Shown here one piece after another: positions 23,091 to 34,149 of a stretch of DNA of 64,000 bases. The translations under genes were made by a program, and so were the position numbers. The notes beneath the pieces are model-generated. The model did not search any database. It was given only the letters and a program-made list of their open reading frames with translations, and was not told the DNA's origin. The stretch lies in the NCBI GenBank assembly GCA_018340805.1, contig JACMZG010000008.1, forward strand, positions 18,560,000 to 18,623,999, in the 5' to 3' direction. Positions within the stretch are counted from its first letter, which is position 1, and every line of letters begins with the position of its first letter. This stretch comes from Microvelia longipes. Taxonomy: Eukaryota; Arthropoda; Insecta; Hemiptera; Veliidae.

Positions 23091-23334
23091 CGAATTGCAT
23101 ATTCTAAAGACGAAAGAAGGGAGTCCGAAGTAGTACTTATTTAAATACTTATAAAAATAATCTAATTGGTTAGTCATTTAGAAAAGGTGTATTCGTACTC
23201 TTTTACGAAAGGAATAAGTGTGCGATGTCTTATTTCATTACGCCTTGTATATCTACGGTTTTAATAGGCCACTAATTTAAAGCATCATCTAGCGAGGTCA
23301 ATAGAATAAACATATGCTAGAAATAAACAGATGT

Positions 23335-23895
23335 TTTTACAGCCTGGGCGAGCGAAGCGAGTCAGAAGACAAACTGCAATATAAATTAGGAAATTCTTTT
23401 TAAATTCTTTTTTAAATTAGGTATTTCGAAGGAAAAGCAAAACGAGTCCTAAGAAGCAAGAATAAGCTTAGCGAATTCAAATCGGTCAGAAAAAGTTCCG
23501 AGGTACACCGCAGGCAAGTCTTGCTTCATAAGGTTCAAGTTTCATATCCAAGGCTAACGAACACCCTTTTTTCGAAGCTATTCGAAGCATCCTACCCCTT
23601 TGTATCTATGGACTGGATTAACCTTGAAACTTAATTTGTTGGATTAACTTAGGGGCCGTGTAAGGGCCAAGAGGCCGAAGGTTCTTGTTTTTATTTAGGG
23701 GCATTAAAATATAACCAAATATTATTACTTTTTCTCATAAAGACGCTAGGTATGTATACAGGAAAATTACTGTCTTGGCAAGAAATTGAAAACGAGGATT
23801 TTACTTTCGAGGGATGTCAGACCACTGGGAATGTCTGAGGACGAGCGAAGCATGTCTAATAATATGAGGAAAAGTTCGAGCTACCTTGTACCCAA
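23335..23895 (+). repeat. dispersed repeat DR, two tail fragments
   Basis: GGGCGAGCGAAGCGAGTCAG and AAAAGTTCCGAGGTACACCG (23345-23510), then a second partial tail with GAGGACGAGCGAAGCATGTC and GAGGAAAAGTTCGAGCTACC (about 23760-23895). This suggests two tandem or nested DR insertions. Confidence 0.65.
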
Positions 23896-23940
23896 TTTTT
23901 GATTTATTAATTAATTACCACAAAAACGACGCACAACATA

Positions 23941-23946
23941 TTTATT
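23941..23946 (-). terminator. polyadenylation signal of the secreted-protein gene
   Basis: AATAAA on the minus strand, 48 bases past the stop codon at 23994. Confidence 0.6.
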
Positions 23947-23993
23947 GTTAACCTTTTTTTCATTTATTGGTTAACTGTTTTTTTGTGGTTTTT

Positions 23994-25124
23994 CTATAAT
24001 GTCTGGTAATCCATGTGATTTGTATAATGGTAAGGATAAGGCGTTGTAACATTGTAATCTACAAACAAATCGTAAGGTTTGTGGTTATAACCATTGCTGT
24101 ACTGATCTGTTGGAGCAGTGGTTGTTTCTTGGTTATATGATATTCCTTGATTAATTATATCATTTCCATAAATGTTCATTCGTTGAGGGTTTGCAGTGTC
24201 GCCATTGAGCAATTCTGGTATGGCATTTGTGTGATGATCGAATCTATAGTCATTTATTGGTCTAGTTTCTTGATTAGAGGTGAAATAATGGTTTTTACCA
24301 GATAAATCAGTAAATTGGTTAGAACTATGATGATGTAACGAATTGTTATAGCCGTAGTTGTACAAATCAATTAAATGTGATATCTCTCCTTTTGAATTTT
24401 GATTATATGTCGATAAATTATTTTTATTTGCAACCCAAATCTGATCCTCTTGTAGATGCGCAGAGTTGTTTAGGTTAGCTTTTGTTTTGTTTTGAGGTAG
24501 GCTTGTGTCGTTGCTGGCTTCGGTTTTGGAGAAATTCATCGTCCAGTTTCTTTCAGACGGTGCAGATTGATGTTTTGGCTCCCAATGAGAATTATATTTG
24601 GAATGTGATGGAAGTGATGTCCAATCAAATTTGTTATATTTAGAGTAATCGTGCAAAGGTGTCCAATGATCTGGAGTTATATATTTTGGGTGGTCGTGCA
24701 AATACGGTGATTTGTAAGCATGATTCCACGGTGCATAGTTCCATGGATTTGGATAATTCCATGGATTATGATTCCATGAATTAGCATGGCCCCATGGATC
24801 CCATCCGTCATTCCAAATCCCATGGTTATGATGACCCCAATCCAAAAATCCCCATGGCTTAGGTTTCATATACAGAAACCCTTTAACAAAAGATCCATCT
24901 TTAACCAGCATGATGTGATGTTTGAAGGGCGAGTGATGCTCATCGGGGGGGACCTGAGCATTGATGGTATATTTATGCTCAATGACTCTGTGCTCGTTTA
25001 CTGTTTGATTTTGATTTTTCCTCAATGCTAATATAGCTGATAGTAATGCTAATAAATGTCTCTTCTGACGAGGTCGAGGTGATACCAGCTCTAATATACT
25101 TAGACTTATTAGACATATTAATAT
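23994..25124 (-). CDS. secreted Trp/His/Asn-rich protein, terminal exon
   Basis: A minus-strand exon of 376 codons plus stop (TAG at 23994). It opens with a hydrophobic stretch (ILICLISLSILELVS) followed by PRPRQKRH. I read this as the end of a signal peptide and then a furin-type RQKR site. The body is unusual. After a charged segment come many NPW/WN/HxH steps (WGHHNHGIWNDGWDPWGH, WNHNPWNYPNPWNYAPWNH), then a Ser/Asn/Tyr/His-rich region with about ten N-glycosylation-like NxT/S sites and no long hydrophobic segment. No in-frame ATG exists near the start; the sequence TTTTTGTTTCAG directly before 25124 is a textbook splice acceptor. So the start Met lies in an unseen upstream exon at higher coordinates. 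I do not recognise the family. An extracellular matrix, cuticle or silk-like protein, or a peptide precursor, are possibilities only. Confidence 0.72.
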   Translation of the reverse strand: MLICLISLSILELVSPRPRQKRHLLALLSAILALRKNQNQTVNEHRVIEHKYTINAQVPPDEHHSPFKHHIMLVKDGSFVKGFLYMKPKPWGFLDWGHHNHGIWNDGWDPWGHANSWNHNPWNYPNPWNYAPWNHAYKSPYLHDHPKYITPDHWTPLHDYSKYNKFDWTSLPSHSKYNSHWEPKHQSAPSERNWTMNFSKTEASNDTSLPQNKTKANLNNSAHLQEDQIWVANKNNLSTYNQNSKGEISHLIDLYNYGYNNSLHHHSSNQFTDLSGKNHYFTSNQETRPINDYRFDHHTNAIPELLNGDTANPQRMNIYGNDIINQGISYNQETTTAPTDQYSNGYNHKPYDLFVDYNVTTPYPYHYTNHMDYQTL

Positions 25125-25394
25125 CTGAAACAAAAATGTATTATGCGAAATTAGTAACTGTCCAAAGATGGTAAAGCTAATCAGTGAAGAATATTATCTC
25201 AAATTGGTTAAGCCCTAAGTAAATAATATTGAGTTTTGGCTCTACCTTCATACATACATAGATATTGTCTTTGTATGTAACTATAGTTTTATGACACTCA
25301 TTCTAAACTTTTACTTTCGACACTAGGACCAAATTTTAAAATAATTTTTCTACAACAATGTAATTATTTAACGAAAATATAAAGTCGTTAAATT

Positions 25395-25725
25395 TATACT
25401 GCACCACGTCTTCGAACTAGCTTTGCTCGTCTTAAAATAGTAAATACATCGATTTCATTCCTAGCGGTCACCAATCTAGGCACTAAATAAATATAAACAT
25501 TTATAGACTGTTTTTTGTACAGAGTTTCAACTCTATAGCATAAATTCACAAGGAGCTACGATGATAACAAACACATACAGGCAGACATATTTGTAAAAAC
25601 TAATCAGGAGGTCTTAAAAAAACCTGAAACGGATGATTTATGACGTCATTCCGGTTACATCCTGATTTCGGAATTTTTGGTAAACATAATATATTTTCTA
25701 TATACCTACGGTATAAATGAGGAAA
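25395..25725 (-). repeat. dispersed repeat DR copy
   Basis: Inverted DR: CTGCACCACGTCTTCGAACT and GCTTTGCTCGTC (tail half), then CTACGATGATAACA, GGAGGTCTTAAAAAAACC, GACGTCATTCCGG and TACCTACGGTATAAATGAGG (head half). The centre is shortened. Confidence 0.75.
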
Positions 25726-26695
25726 AGCAAATGGGACGTTAAGACTAAATTTTGCATTTTGCATAATACCCGGGAATATGGGAAATCTGCCATTACTTCC
25801 CATTTCCCATCCCATTTCCCATATTGCCCCCTCTGTTTAGCTATATGCACAATGCCCGATTTCCCAAATTGCCTGCAACATATTTACTAGTAAAAAAGTA
25901 ATCACTACAAGTAATCAGTACAAAAAAACTCAGAAGCAAGTCACAAAAATCGGGTACGGGGTACCTCGGAACTTTTCCTCATCACATTGGATGCACTATA
26001 TACGCTCATTCTCTCTACTTCGGACTCGCTTCGCTCTTCCTCAGAATATACAAGTTGTTACACTTACACTGCAACACGTCTTTGGACTCGCTTCGCTCGT
26101 CCTAAGATAGTAAATACATTCATTCTATTACCATCGGTTACCCATCCAGGCACTGACCACGATTGATGCTGCTTAACTTTTATGATCCCCCATAAATCAT
26201 GGATTTACTTTTTGTATTAAAACGAAACTTAGTGCGCTTCTTTATTACAAAAAGGTATATAATTCAACCTAAGTTTATCTCAATTGGAAAATTTTTCGAT
26301 TTTTAAATTTTTTTGAAAAAACTTATACAATTTACTTAATAAAAATTAAACTAATACTGATATTGAGATTAACTTGGCTCAAATGTTAGTCTTATACATA
26401 AACTAACCACATGCGGGCTTAATTTCAATTGGATCACATCAATTTCCACGTTTTATGATTTTTCGAATTTTTTGCTGTCATTATTAATGACTCATGGGTT
26501 ATTATTATGAAGTCATGGGTTATTATTATGAAGACATGAGTCAATGACGTCATAAAAGAGTCCTATTATTTTTCTAATAGAACAACTAAAGTGGTAGACT
26601 GATTTTTCTACAAAGTTTCAATTTTATAGCATAAATACACTGGGAGCTACATTGATATCAGACACACACACACACAGACTAGGATACCTAGGATA

Positions 26696-26950
26696 TGTTT
26701 TGTTTTGTTTTATTTATTCTAGTCTAGCCATGTTAAATTTTTAAAGTTTAACAAGTTTTTAATAATTTGTTGTCTTTGTTACCTTTATTAGTGTTTAAGT
26801 TATTAATTTTTAGTGTGTTGTTATTGATGTATGGTTATTTTTGATAATACCTGAAGATGACTACAGAGCTAGTTGAAACGTATAATAAATATTTGTGTCT
26901 CTCTAATATTTGTAGAACTAAAACCTATAGTTTATACTATTTGTGCAATA
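26696..26950 (+). mobile_element. PLE-like 3' tail fragment with 12-bp direct repeats
   Basis: It is flanked by ATACCTAGGATA at 26684-26695 and 26951-26962. It ends with CTGAAGATGACTACAGAGC and TAGTTGAAACG (26851-26880), the hairpin motif also seen at the ends of the recognisable PLE copies at 34851 and 42947. There is no coding sequence. I call it a 5'-truncated PLE on that motif alone. Confidence 0.5.
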
Positions 26951-26962
26951 ATACCTAGGATA

Positions 26963-26965
26963 ACA

Positions 26966-27005
<40 letters not shown>
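26963..27005. repeat. (CA)n microsatellite
   Basis: Alternating CA run inside the DR copy. Cys-Val-rich frames over it are artefacts. Confidence 0.9.
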
Positions 27006-27009
<4 letters not shown>

Positions 27010-27764
27010 GACTAGGATACCTAGGATAGAATGCCTTAAAAACACCTGAAATGGATAATTCTGGTGACATCCCGGTTTCATATTTTTTTGCACACACAAT
27101 ACTTTTCCTATATACCAACGGTATAAATGAGAAAAAGTAAAAATATAACATATTAAATCTAAAAGTGTACAAAAAACTATTAAAACTATCATTGAGTGAT
27201 AAAATTGAATTCAGACCAAATTGCCAAACCTAGGGCAGACATTGTGTATCCCGAGCTAAGTGGATTATAGAAGCTCATGTAGTTCTATTTCCCTAATTGC
27301 CCAAGGAAGCCGGGCATTGTAGGCAATGCCCGCATTTCCTATGTTGCCTGCAACAAATATACTCCCTTGCTATAGTCTTGGTCGGTATATATGCGAGAGA
27401 GTGAAATTATATACATGCGTGTGTATTTGTAAGGTATTTTTGGTTAAATTTTATGCAAATAACTGAATTCGCAAAAGAATGAATTATTGGACTCACCAAA
27501 TTTTTCATAACACTAAGTGTCGATGAGAAATTTTCAAACTAAAAGCAAATGAAATGATCTAGAAGAGACCTGAATTAAACTAAAACCAACATGCCGGTTA
27601 CTATAGCATATATATGTCTTCGCACGACATTATAAGGTTACATATCATTTACTTCATTAACATTTCATAGAGACTACCCACCTCAACAGTAACCATTAGT
27701 CACTCGCTATTACATTTGTATATTAAAATAAATATTTCTTCTTTATACGCAAATAGAAATCATA

Positions 27765-27870
27765 TGATCTTTTTTACTTTTCCTCATTTATACCGTGGGT
27801 GCACCCTGTATAGAAAAAGTATTGTGTTTGCACTAAAAATCCGTTTTAGTTTTTTTAAAACCTCCGTAAT
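27765..27870 (+). repeat. dispersed repeat DR, head fragment
   Basis: CTTTTCCTCATTTATACCGT, GTATTGTGTTTGCA and TTTTAAAACCTCC. Only about the first 100 bases of DR are present. Confidence 0.6.
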
Positions 27871-28019
27871 GTTTCTTTGCGATGCATGTTTTCTTGCTCT
27901 ACTTATGGCTCATAACCTGAACAATAGTATTATTAACTTCTTACACAGTTTTTCCGCATTTTTTTTAAAGTGCTTAAAAATTTCAAAATTTGCATGTACT
28001 GAGTTTTATATGAGCGCAA

Positions 28020-28225
28020 AATAGCTTCTAAGAGTCGATGTTTGAATGATGACCATAGATTTATCTAACCTGTGCATTGCATATGCGTATTTCCTTTAAG
28101 AAATCCGGAAAAATATGTGTAAGAAGGTAATATTTCTATTCCTTAGGTTATAAGGCTTAAACCGAAAACAAGTCCTGCCTGGATTATTGAGTAAGAAAGC
28201 ATGCATTGCAATGAAATGCATCGGC
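28020..28225. repeat. dispersed repeat, same family as 35480-35700
   Basis: Shares in order GATGACCATAGATTT, GCATATGCG, ATTTCCTTTAAGAAATCC, TTATAAGGC and GTAAGAAAGCATGCATTGCA with 35540-35695. The word ATGCGCATTTC also links it to the foldback at 10017-10522. Confidence 0.6.
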
Positions 28226-29040
28226 TCTAGCCGTGCCGTTTTACGATACCTCATCAAAGAAAATTTCTTGGGTGTATTGAGATTGCTTGAACATACGGTC
28301 CTTTTTAGGACCACGTCGATGCTGACTCCGGGTTTTCTTTCAGAGGTTCTTCATGGGGGGGGGGGGTATCTCAAAAGAATGGGGAGTATACACAGTTGTA
28401 AAAATTGTTGACTGAGGGGTTGCTACAAATATTACTTGAGTACAAAGTATTTTTTAAACATTTAAATGTACCCATAAGTAACACAATAATAATTTCCAAT
28501 AATAAAATGACAGTACTATTTATGGTTATATATAGAGAGAAACATTCCAGACGCACCAACAATAAATCCTTCATAAATAAAGAGCAAACATGGCCCAAGA
28601 CTTTTGAAATTGGTTTCTACCCCCAGTAAACTGACTCTGGCGAGTTCAAATTTTATTATTATTTTGGTAACTATGACCCAAATATGATAATTTTGTAACT
28701 ATTTTTAGTTACTTTACAAATTTAATTTATAGGATAACGTTTAGATACCAGATTAAATTTCAAGAAATTTGATACTAATATAATTATAATTGGGTAATTT
28801 TTATCACTCTATTGTTTGACATGTATCATAGATTTTTGTTCAAAACTACTGAAAAGAAATATTTTAATTACTGCGGTTTCTAAACGGCTATACTACGTAA
28901 TTCAATAACTTAAATTTTTAAGGTTACCAAATCTAGTTACAAAATTAACATATTTGGGTTATAGTTACCAAAATAATAGTTATTTGTGTAACTAGGCAGG
29001 AAAATGGAATATTACTGACCATCGAAGTTACCTAAATTAC
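28226..29040. other. no gene recognised
   Basis: Contains a G11 run near 28356 and otherwise AT-rich DNA. Confidence 0.35.
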
Positions 29041-29045
29041 CTGCA

Positions 29046-29145
29046 GAGGCGAAGCCGAGGCAGGTATTTTTCATTTTGATTGACGAGGCGAAGGCGAGGC
29101 AGGTAATATATAATTTGACAAATGAGGCAAAGCCGAGGAAGGCAA
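29046..29145. repeat. 39-bp-period tandem repeat, three diverged copies
   Basis: GAGGCGAAGCCGAGGCAGGT recurs with changes at 29046, 29085 and 29124, separated by AT-rich linkers. The core words are locally GC-rich. Confidence 0.75.
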
Positions 29146-29149
29146 ATAT

Positions 29150-30105
29150 ACGAGTCAGTTATGTTTCCTTTCAACTGCAAACAGTAATAAATCAAAACTA
29201 GCATTCTTGAAAAACTTATTACGTTTATATAATGTTTTATATTTACATTTTCTTTGACTGGTAATACAGATCTTATCATCGAGAAAGTTGACCACAGAGT
29301 AGCACTCGATTTTGTGTTTGACAGTTCTTTTAAATACGCTAACACAAACGTTTCACTTACATTTTTACTGTTTTCTCAGAGCACCATTCTTTGAACACTT
29401 CATATGCTTTGAGATACCTACTTCCTGATTTGCCGGGTAGTCTCTATGGGTTTTGTGACCCATTGGGTTTTGTTGACCCTAGTCTCTAGGGTCTCTATGG
29501 CATTTGTAGCTATTTCCAAAACATCCGACGGGGTATGTTCGAAAAGTTCGTCTATATCTTCGACAATATTCATCACAAAACGCTATAGAACCGCTATGGA
29601 ATAAACTAATTTTTAAACTGTATTAAATACGAGCTCGTATGATAAAGTAGTAATGACTTGACAAAAAAGATGAAATAAAACCCAAGAAAAAAAAGTGTTG
29701 CCTTTAAAATAATCAATAAAATTATTTCTAATTAAAGATTTACATTAACTGTTTTATATTAATTTTAATTAGTTAAATAATGTAATTATTCATTAAATAA
29801 ATTCAATAGGCTTTTTATTATTAACTAATTATGTTTACAAAAATTATCTATTAACTTTCTTTACCAGTATAGGCAGGGGCGGCTGGGAAATGCTACTTTC
29901 CTGCCTAGGCAGGTCAAGTCATTCATGACTAATTACCAGCCGATCTGGGAACTGCTACTTTCTCGCCTAAAATTAGTTCAGTAATGCTTCATTTTCCTGC
30001 CGTGAGCAGATAAAAATAATAACTTACAATTTTGATCTCAACAAGATTATTTTGGCAAGAGACACATTTTCACTATTAGGGGGCTGTTGATTCGCCCCAG
30101 AGAAG
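29150..30105. other. no gene recognised
   Basis: Short duplicated words (GCTACTTTC, GCCTAGGCAGG) near 29885-29975. No supportable exon. Confidence 0.35.
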
Positions 30106-30109
30106 GGTT

Positions 30110-30785
30110 ACCATAAATAAATAAATAAATTTTTATTTTTCATTAAATTTTACATAGATAAAACATTAGAAAATTGTCAATATCTTAAATATAGTAATTT
30201 AATAAAACAAGTATTCTACATAATATTCTAAGAGCTAATCAAGCTGTAATCGTCAATGTATAAATTAAGTTTTTTTCTCATTTGTTTTGAGTTTTTTGTA
30301 AAAATACTCACTTAGTGAATAATAAGGGTTTTCTTCAAGGTAAGTTTTAATATATTTTTTAAATTGTTTATCTGGTAGATTTTTTATATTTTTATCTAAA
30401 TAATTAAAAAGTTGAATGCCTAATATATTGTCCCACTTCTAACTTAGATAACCTATGGGGAGGGATCATCAATATGTTTTTATTTTTTTAATTATAATTG
30501 TGAGTATGATTATTTTTATTAAATATATTTACATTAGTTTTTATATAATTTAATGAGCTGTATATAAATAAATTTATGACTGTCATTATTTTAAATCTTT
30601 TAAAGTATTCCTTACAGTGATCATCACGCATAGCTCCAGATATGACCCTAATAATCTTTTTTTGAACCAACAGAATGTCTGTGATATTTACATGGCACCA
30701 TAAGAGAATACCATAGTTAATTTGACTTTGTACAAGTGATTTATATGCAATGATCATGGTTTCAATGGGTACCTTTTAGTTTAAT
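30110..30785 (-). mobile_element. LINE fragment, RT C-terminus and 3' UTR
   Basis: Minus strand. 30488-30757 encodes YKSLVQSQINYGILLWCH, VQKKIIRVISGAMRDDHC and the NNHTHNYN ending typical of the RT C-terminal region of CR1/jockey-type LINEs. The 3' UTR runs to about 30110 and ends in an (ATAA)n tail. The same 3' end occurs alone at 19440-19620. No catalytic motifs remain. Confidence 0.8.
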
Positions 30786-31369
30786 TTTTCCTGCCGGAGG
30801 GTATTCTAGTTGCTCCGGGGGTATTCCCCCCCCTCCCCGTCGGACCTTGTTCCTGTTCTCCTTAAGCCATCACGCTTGAATCAGCGCTGCTCCAATAGAA
30901 AATCAACTACTGACAGGTATCGCTGTCCCTATCAAGAAATATTACGAATTAGCGCCGAACCCTAGTCAAAAGAACAGTTGATCAGAGTGAAATTTTCCAA
31001 CTTTCAAAATATCATTTTCCTTTATAAATTCGCCAAAATGCCATACTACTCTTCAAACTTAAATAATTAATTACTCACCTCACATAACTCATTCTTTATT
31101 AAAGTAAACAATGACCACTTCTCTGTTCTATGTTAATAAGCATTACTAGTCTAATACTAGTCTTAATTCTTTCTCTAATTGTGTGTAAAGAAATTACATA
31201 AGGAAAGACAATGCTTAATGAGCGAAGAGTAAGATGTTACAAGATATTTAATATCGTCGTAATAAGTCCAAATGTTCCACCCGGTATAATAATAGTTCAT
31301 AAAAAGTCAGTTACGATATAGAACTCGAAACGTTTCTTAACACATCGAATTTCCTAAGCTCAACCTCTA

Positions 31370-31622
31370 GCGAATCACCGCGCCAAAATTATTTTGGAGT
31401 GATAATTTTTTTTAATGTAAATAAGACATAAAAATTTTTGTTCTCACCAGGATTTGAACCTAGGTACCTAATCCTTGAGTACTTCAAGTGCTGGAATTAA
31501 CTCTAGACCGTTTTCATTTAAGTTAGAGCCCAAAATATTCTTAAGGCCCAAACCAGAAATATTCTTGAACCCAAACGGTCTGGGTGGCCAACACGCTACC
31601 CGTTAAACTACCAGTACCCCTC
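31370..31622 (-). mobile_element. tRNA-like SINE joined to a GCGCC foldback end
   Basis: Begins ACCGCGCCAAAATTATTTTG, like 10600-10620. On the minus strand GGTACTGGTAGTTTAACGG (31617 downward) is A-box-like and GGTTCAAATCC at about 31455 is a B box. They are separated by about 130 bp instead of the usual ~35, so the tRNA-like body is expanded or internally duplicated (AACCCAAACGGTCTGGG / CTAGACCGTTTTC). Confidence 0.5.
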
Positions 31623-31624
31623 CC

Positions 31625-32330
31625 CCTGAGATCTCCTGAGTGGTTTTCGCAAAGTTTTCTGTATGTGTGTGAGTTTGTGTGTGTATGTGTGTGTGTGTAG
31701 GTGTCTGTTATAATTGTATCGCCCAGTGTATTTATGCTAGAGAGTTAAAACTTTATACAAAAATCAGTCTACTGCTGTAATAATTATCAGTAAACCACAA
31801 TAATGACAGCAAACATTTCTAAAAATCATAAAACACGAAAAAATTATGCAAATCTGATTGAAATTTGGCACGGATGTAATGCATAAGACTAACATATGTG
31901 AAGACATATTTTCATCTCATTATTAGTATTAGTTCAGTTTTTATCAAGGGACTTGTGTACTTTTAAAAAAAATGTAAAAAATCAGAAAACGATTCAATAG
32001 AGTTGAAATTTAGTAAAAATGTATACCTTTGCTTAATAAATAAGTATTCAAAGTTTCGTTTCAATAAGACAACTATATCCATAATTCTTGTTGGATCATA
32101 AAAGTTAAGTTACATTGAGCGTGGTCAATGCTGTATGGGTGACCGCTGAGAATAAAACGGATGCATTTACTATCTAAGCACGAGCGAAGTGAGTCCGAAG
32201 ACATGTTGCAGTATATATTTGGCGAATTGTATATTCTGCGGACGAGCGAAGCGAATGCGAAGTAGGGAGGATGACCGTAGCGAATCCGATGTGATGAGGA
32301 AAAGTTCCGAGGTACCCCGTACCTCTCAAC
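31625..32330 (+). repeat. dispersed repeat DR, near full length
   Basis: Runs in order from ATCTCCTGAGTGGTTTTCGC and the TG-rich stretch through CTAGAGAGTTAAAACTTTAT, GAAATTTGGCACGGATGTAA, TTCTTGTTGGATCATAAAAG, GACCGCTGAGAATAAAACG and GACGAGCGAAGCGAATGCG to GATGAGGAAAAGTTCCGAGG and GGTACCCCGTACC. The tail can fold as GAGGTAC-CCC-GTACCTC. The outermost head (CCTCATTTATACCG) is missing. No coding frame. Confidence 0.8.
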
Positions 32331-32878
32331 CCTGATAACATTAGGTGATTTTTATTATTTATCGTGTTTTCGTACTTTAATATGAACGTAATAGTTTAAC
32401 AATATATTTTACAAAAATAATAATTAGTTTTTTAAATAGTTTCTACTAAAAACAAAATAATTATAAAGTATTAAATTTACAAATTATCAAAGTAAGTCTA
32501 ACTACATATTTTGCGTAAGTATGTGTCTGTATGTATTATCATTATCTATATCTTTATTATTATTATTCATAATGCATGTGTTTGTGTTTTGTATGTGTTA
32601 TATATATTATTATCATTAATGTTCTCCAACCAAATGATAGTTGTATTTCGATTGTAAAATTTTAAAAAGAAGAGGTCTTATGCCTTCCAAAAAATACATA
32701 AATATACATATATAAAAAAAAGATGGTCTAATAAAAACAGTGAGTAATGTCTGTTATATTAATTTAAAGACAAAAAAAATAAGGAAGAAGAAGAAGAAAG
32801 AACAAACCAATTGTTATGAATCATGTACATTAGTTTCTCTGAGTAATTTTTATTTTTTATTCAAATTGTGTTTAAAAC
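32331..32878. other. IST1 upstream region
   Basis: AT-rich DNA before the IST1 start codon. The promoter and any 5' UTR exon must lie here or further left. I see no TATA box or initiator that I could defend. Confidence 0.4.
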
Positions 32879-33147
32879 ATGTTTCAAAGCGGGTGTAATT
32901 ATTCTAAACTTAAGACAAACCTAAGGTTAGCTATAAATCGCTTGAAATTACTGGAGAAGAAGAAAAGCGAGTTGGCACAGAAGGCACGTAAAGAGATAGC
33001 TGATTACATCAGTGATAACAAGTGCGAAAGAGCCAAGATCAGGGTGGAACATATTATAAGGGAAGATTACATGGTAGAAGCTATGGAAATACTAGAGATG
33101 TACTGTGATCTATTGCTGTCTAGGTTTGGATTGTTACAAGAAATGAA
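32879..33147 (+). CDS. IST1: IST1 homolog, exon 1 of 8 (IST1 domain, N-terminal part)
   Basis: Exon 1 codes for residues 1-89 plus two bases. IST1 is an ESCRT-III-like protein that binds CHMP1 and VPS4 and regulates membrane scission in endosomal sorting, abscission and tubule fission. Visible here: a start MFQSGCNYSKLKTNLRLAIN, then RLKLLEKKKSELAQKARKEI, the basic RVEHIIREDYMVEAMEILEM and LLLSRFGLLQEMK. This long helical stretch is very close to animal IST1. The donor is GAA|GTAAGT at 33148. Spliced to the seven exons below, the total is 1,221 coding bases (406 residues), slightly longer than human IST1 (about 365). The ATG at 32879 is the family's usual start. Nothing in the gene is broken. 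Confidence 0.96.
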
Positions 33148-33214
33148 GTAAGTATGATCTTTTATTCTTTCATTCAAGGGACAGTCTACCATGTCCTAGT
33201 AGCCTGGGTAAAGT

Positions 33215-33870
33215 GATGTAGAAATGCATACAGTAGGGGTAGGGGCGCAGGACACAGTGGTCTAACTCCCCCGGAATAAGCTGGTTTAGATGGACCTGCC
33301 TTAAGTTCACCCTTTCTCCTCTAGTGGCAGGTCGGTTCACCTTGTACGCCATATATAAAATAATTATTTCTTCAATTCTAAGATTAAAATTATTTAAAAT
33401 GTCTTTAACAATGTTAAAAATTGTATTAATTATTTTAAAGATATAATTTTCATAAAATGTTATAAAAATAAACGATGTGTTAATTTTAAGTAGACTGATA
33501 TCGTGATAACCATGATTTGTAGACAAACATCAAAAATGTTTGTAAACAAACATCATACCGGGAAATTATAAATTTAATTTACGTCTTCGTTGTCTCATTA
33601 TTCACATTATCCTATTTTCTAAAAAAAATATCTTATAAACAACTAAAACAGAAAAAAAAGTTAATAAATAAGATAAAAATTGTGTTTTTATTATTTTTTT
33701 TAAACATAAATAGAAATTTTTGATTTTAAAGTGATAAGTGTACAAGGTGAAAACTAGCGCTCGGTGCGGTAGTTGATTCAACCAATCCCTGTTTTTAAGA
33801 CCACCTAAAACCAGGGAGTTGGATCACTGTACCCCGCCCCCACCACTACTGTGTGAATTTCTACATAACT
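33215..33870. mobile_element. foldback MITE in IST1 intron 1
   Basis: The left arm (GTAGAAATGCATACAGTAGG ... GTTCACCTTGTAC, 33219-33346) and right arm (GTACAAGGTGAAAA ... ACTACTGTGTGAATTTCTAC, about 33744-33868) are inverted, with AT-rich DNA between. No coding potential is seen. Confidence 0.65.
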
Positions 33871-34149
33871 TTAAGCCTCGGTATTTGAAACCCCCGAAGG
33901 AGACAGTTACACAGTTATATCCTTTCTGGGTTGACGCCACGCACCAGACTCAGTGTGTATGTTCATTTGGTCAAAAAAACTTATTTAACCCTTAGTGTGT
34001 TAGAAGAAATTTGTACACACAAACAACACAATTGATTCCCTTTCTACTTTCGGAAAGAATGTAGTTGTAAAAATGCGGCATCATCAAATTTCCATGTGAC
34101 CCAAAATAAGAAAAATAGATGGATGGATGTACACTTATAACTATAGTTC

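Larger units (their letters stand above)
25955..27140 (-). repeat. dispersed repeat DR, near full length with insertion
   Basis: The inverted copy starts with the tail (GGGTACGGGGTACCTCGGAA at 25955) and passes through CTTTGGACTCGCTTCGCTCG, AACTAACCACATGCGGGC and GACGTCATAAAAGAG. It ends with the head CCAACGGTATAAATGAG near 27140. A 255-bp PLE tail (26696-26950) is inserted, and the flanking CA-rich segment is duplicated, which lengthens the copy beyond the usual ~650-700 bp. Confidence 0.8.

Noticed and set aside
22851..23177. Reading frames rich in Ile-Tyr over AT repeats (also 54970-55283)
   Set aside because: They are translations of (AT)n microsatellites, open on both strands only because the repeat lacks stops.
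25125..25133. Start of the secreted-protein frame at 25133
   Set aside because: That codon is TTG and lies within the splice-acceptor sequence TTTTTGTTTCAG; translation starts in an earlier exon.
26918..27192. Cys-Val-rich reading frames
   Set aside because: Translation of a (CA)n run inside a DR repeat copy.
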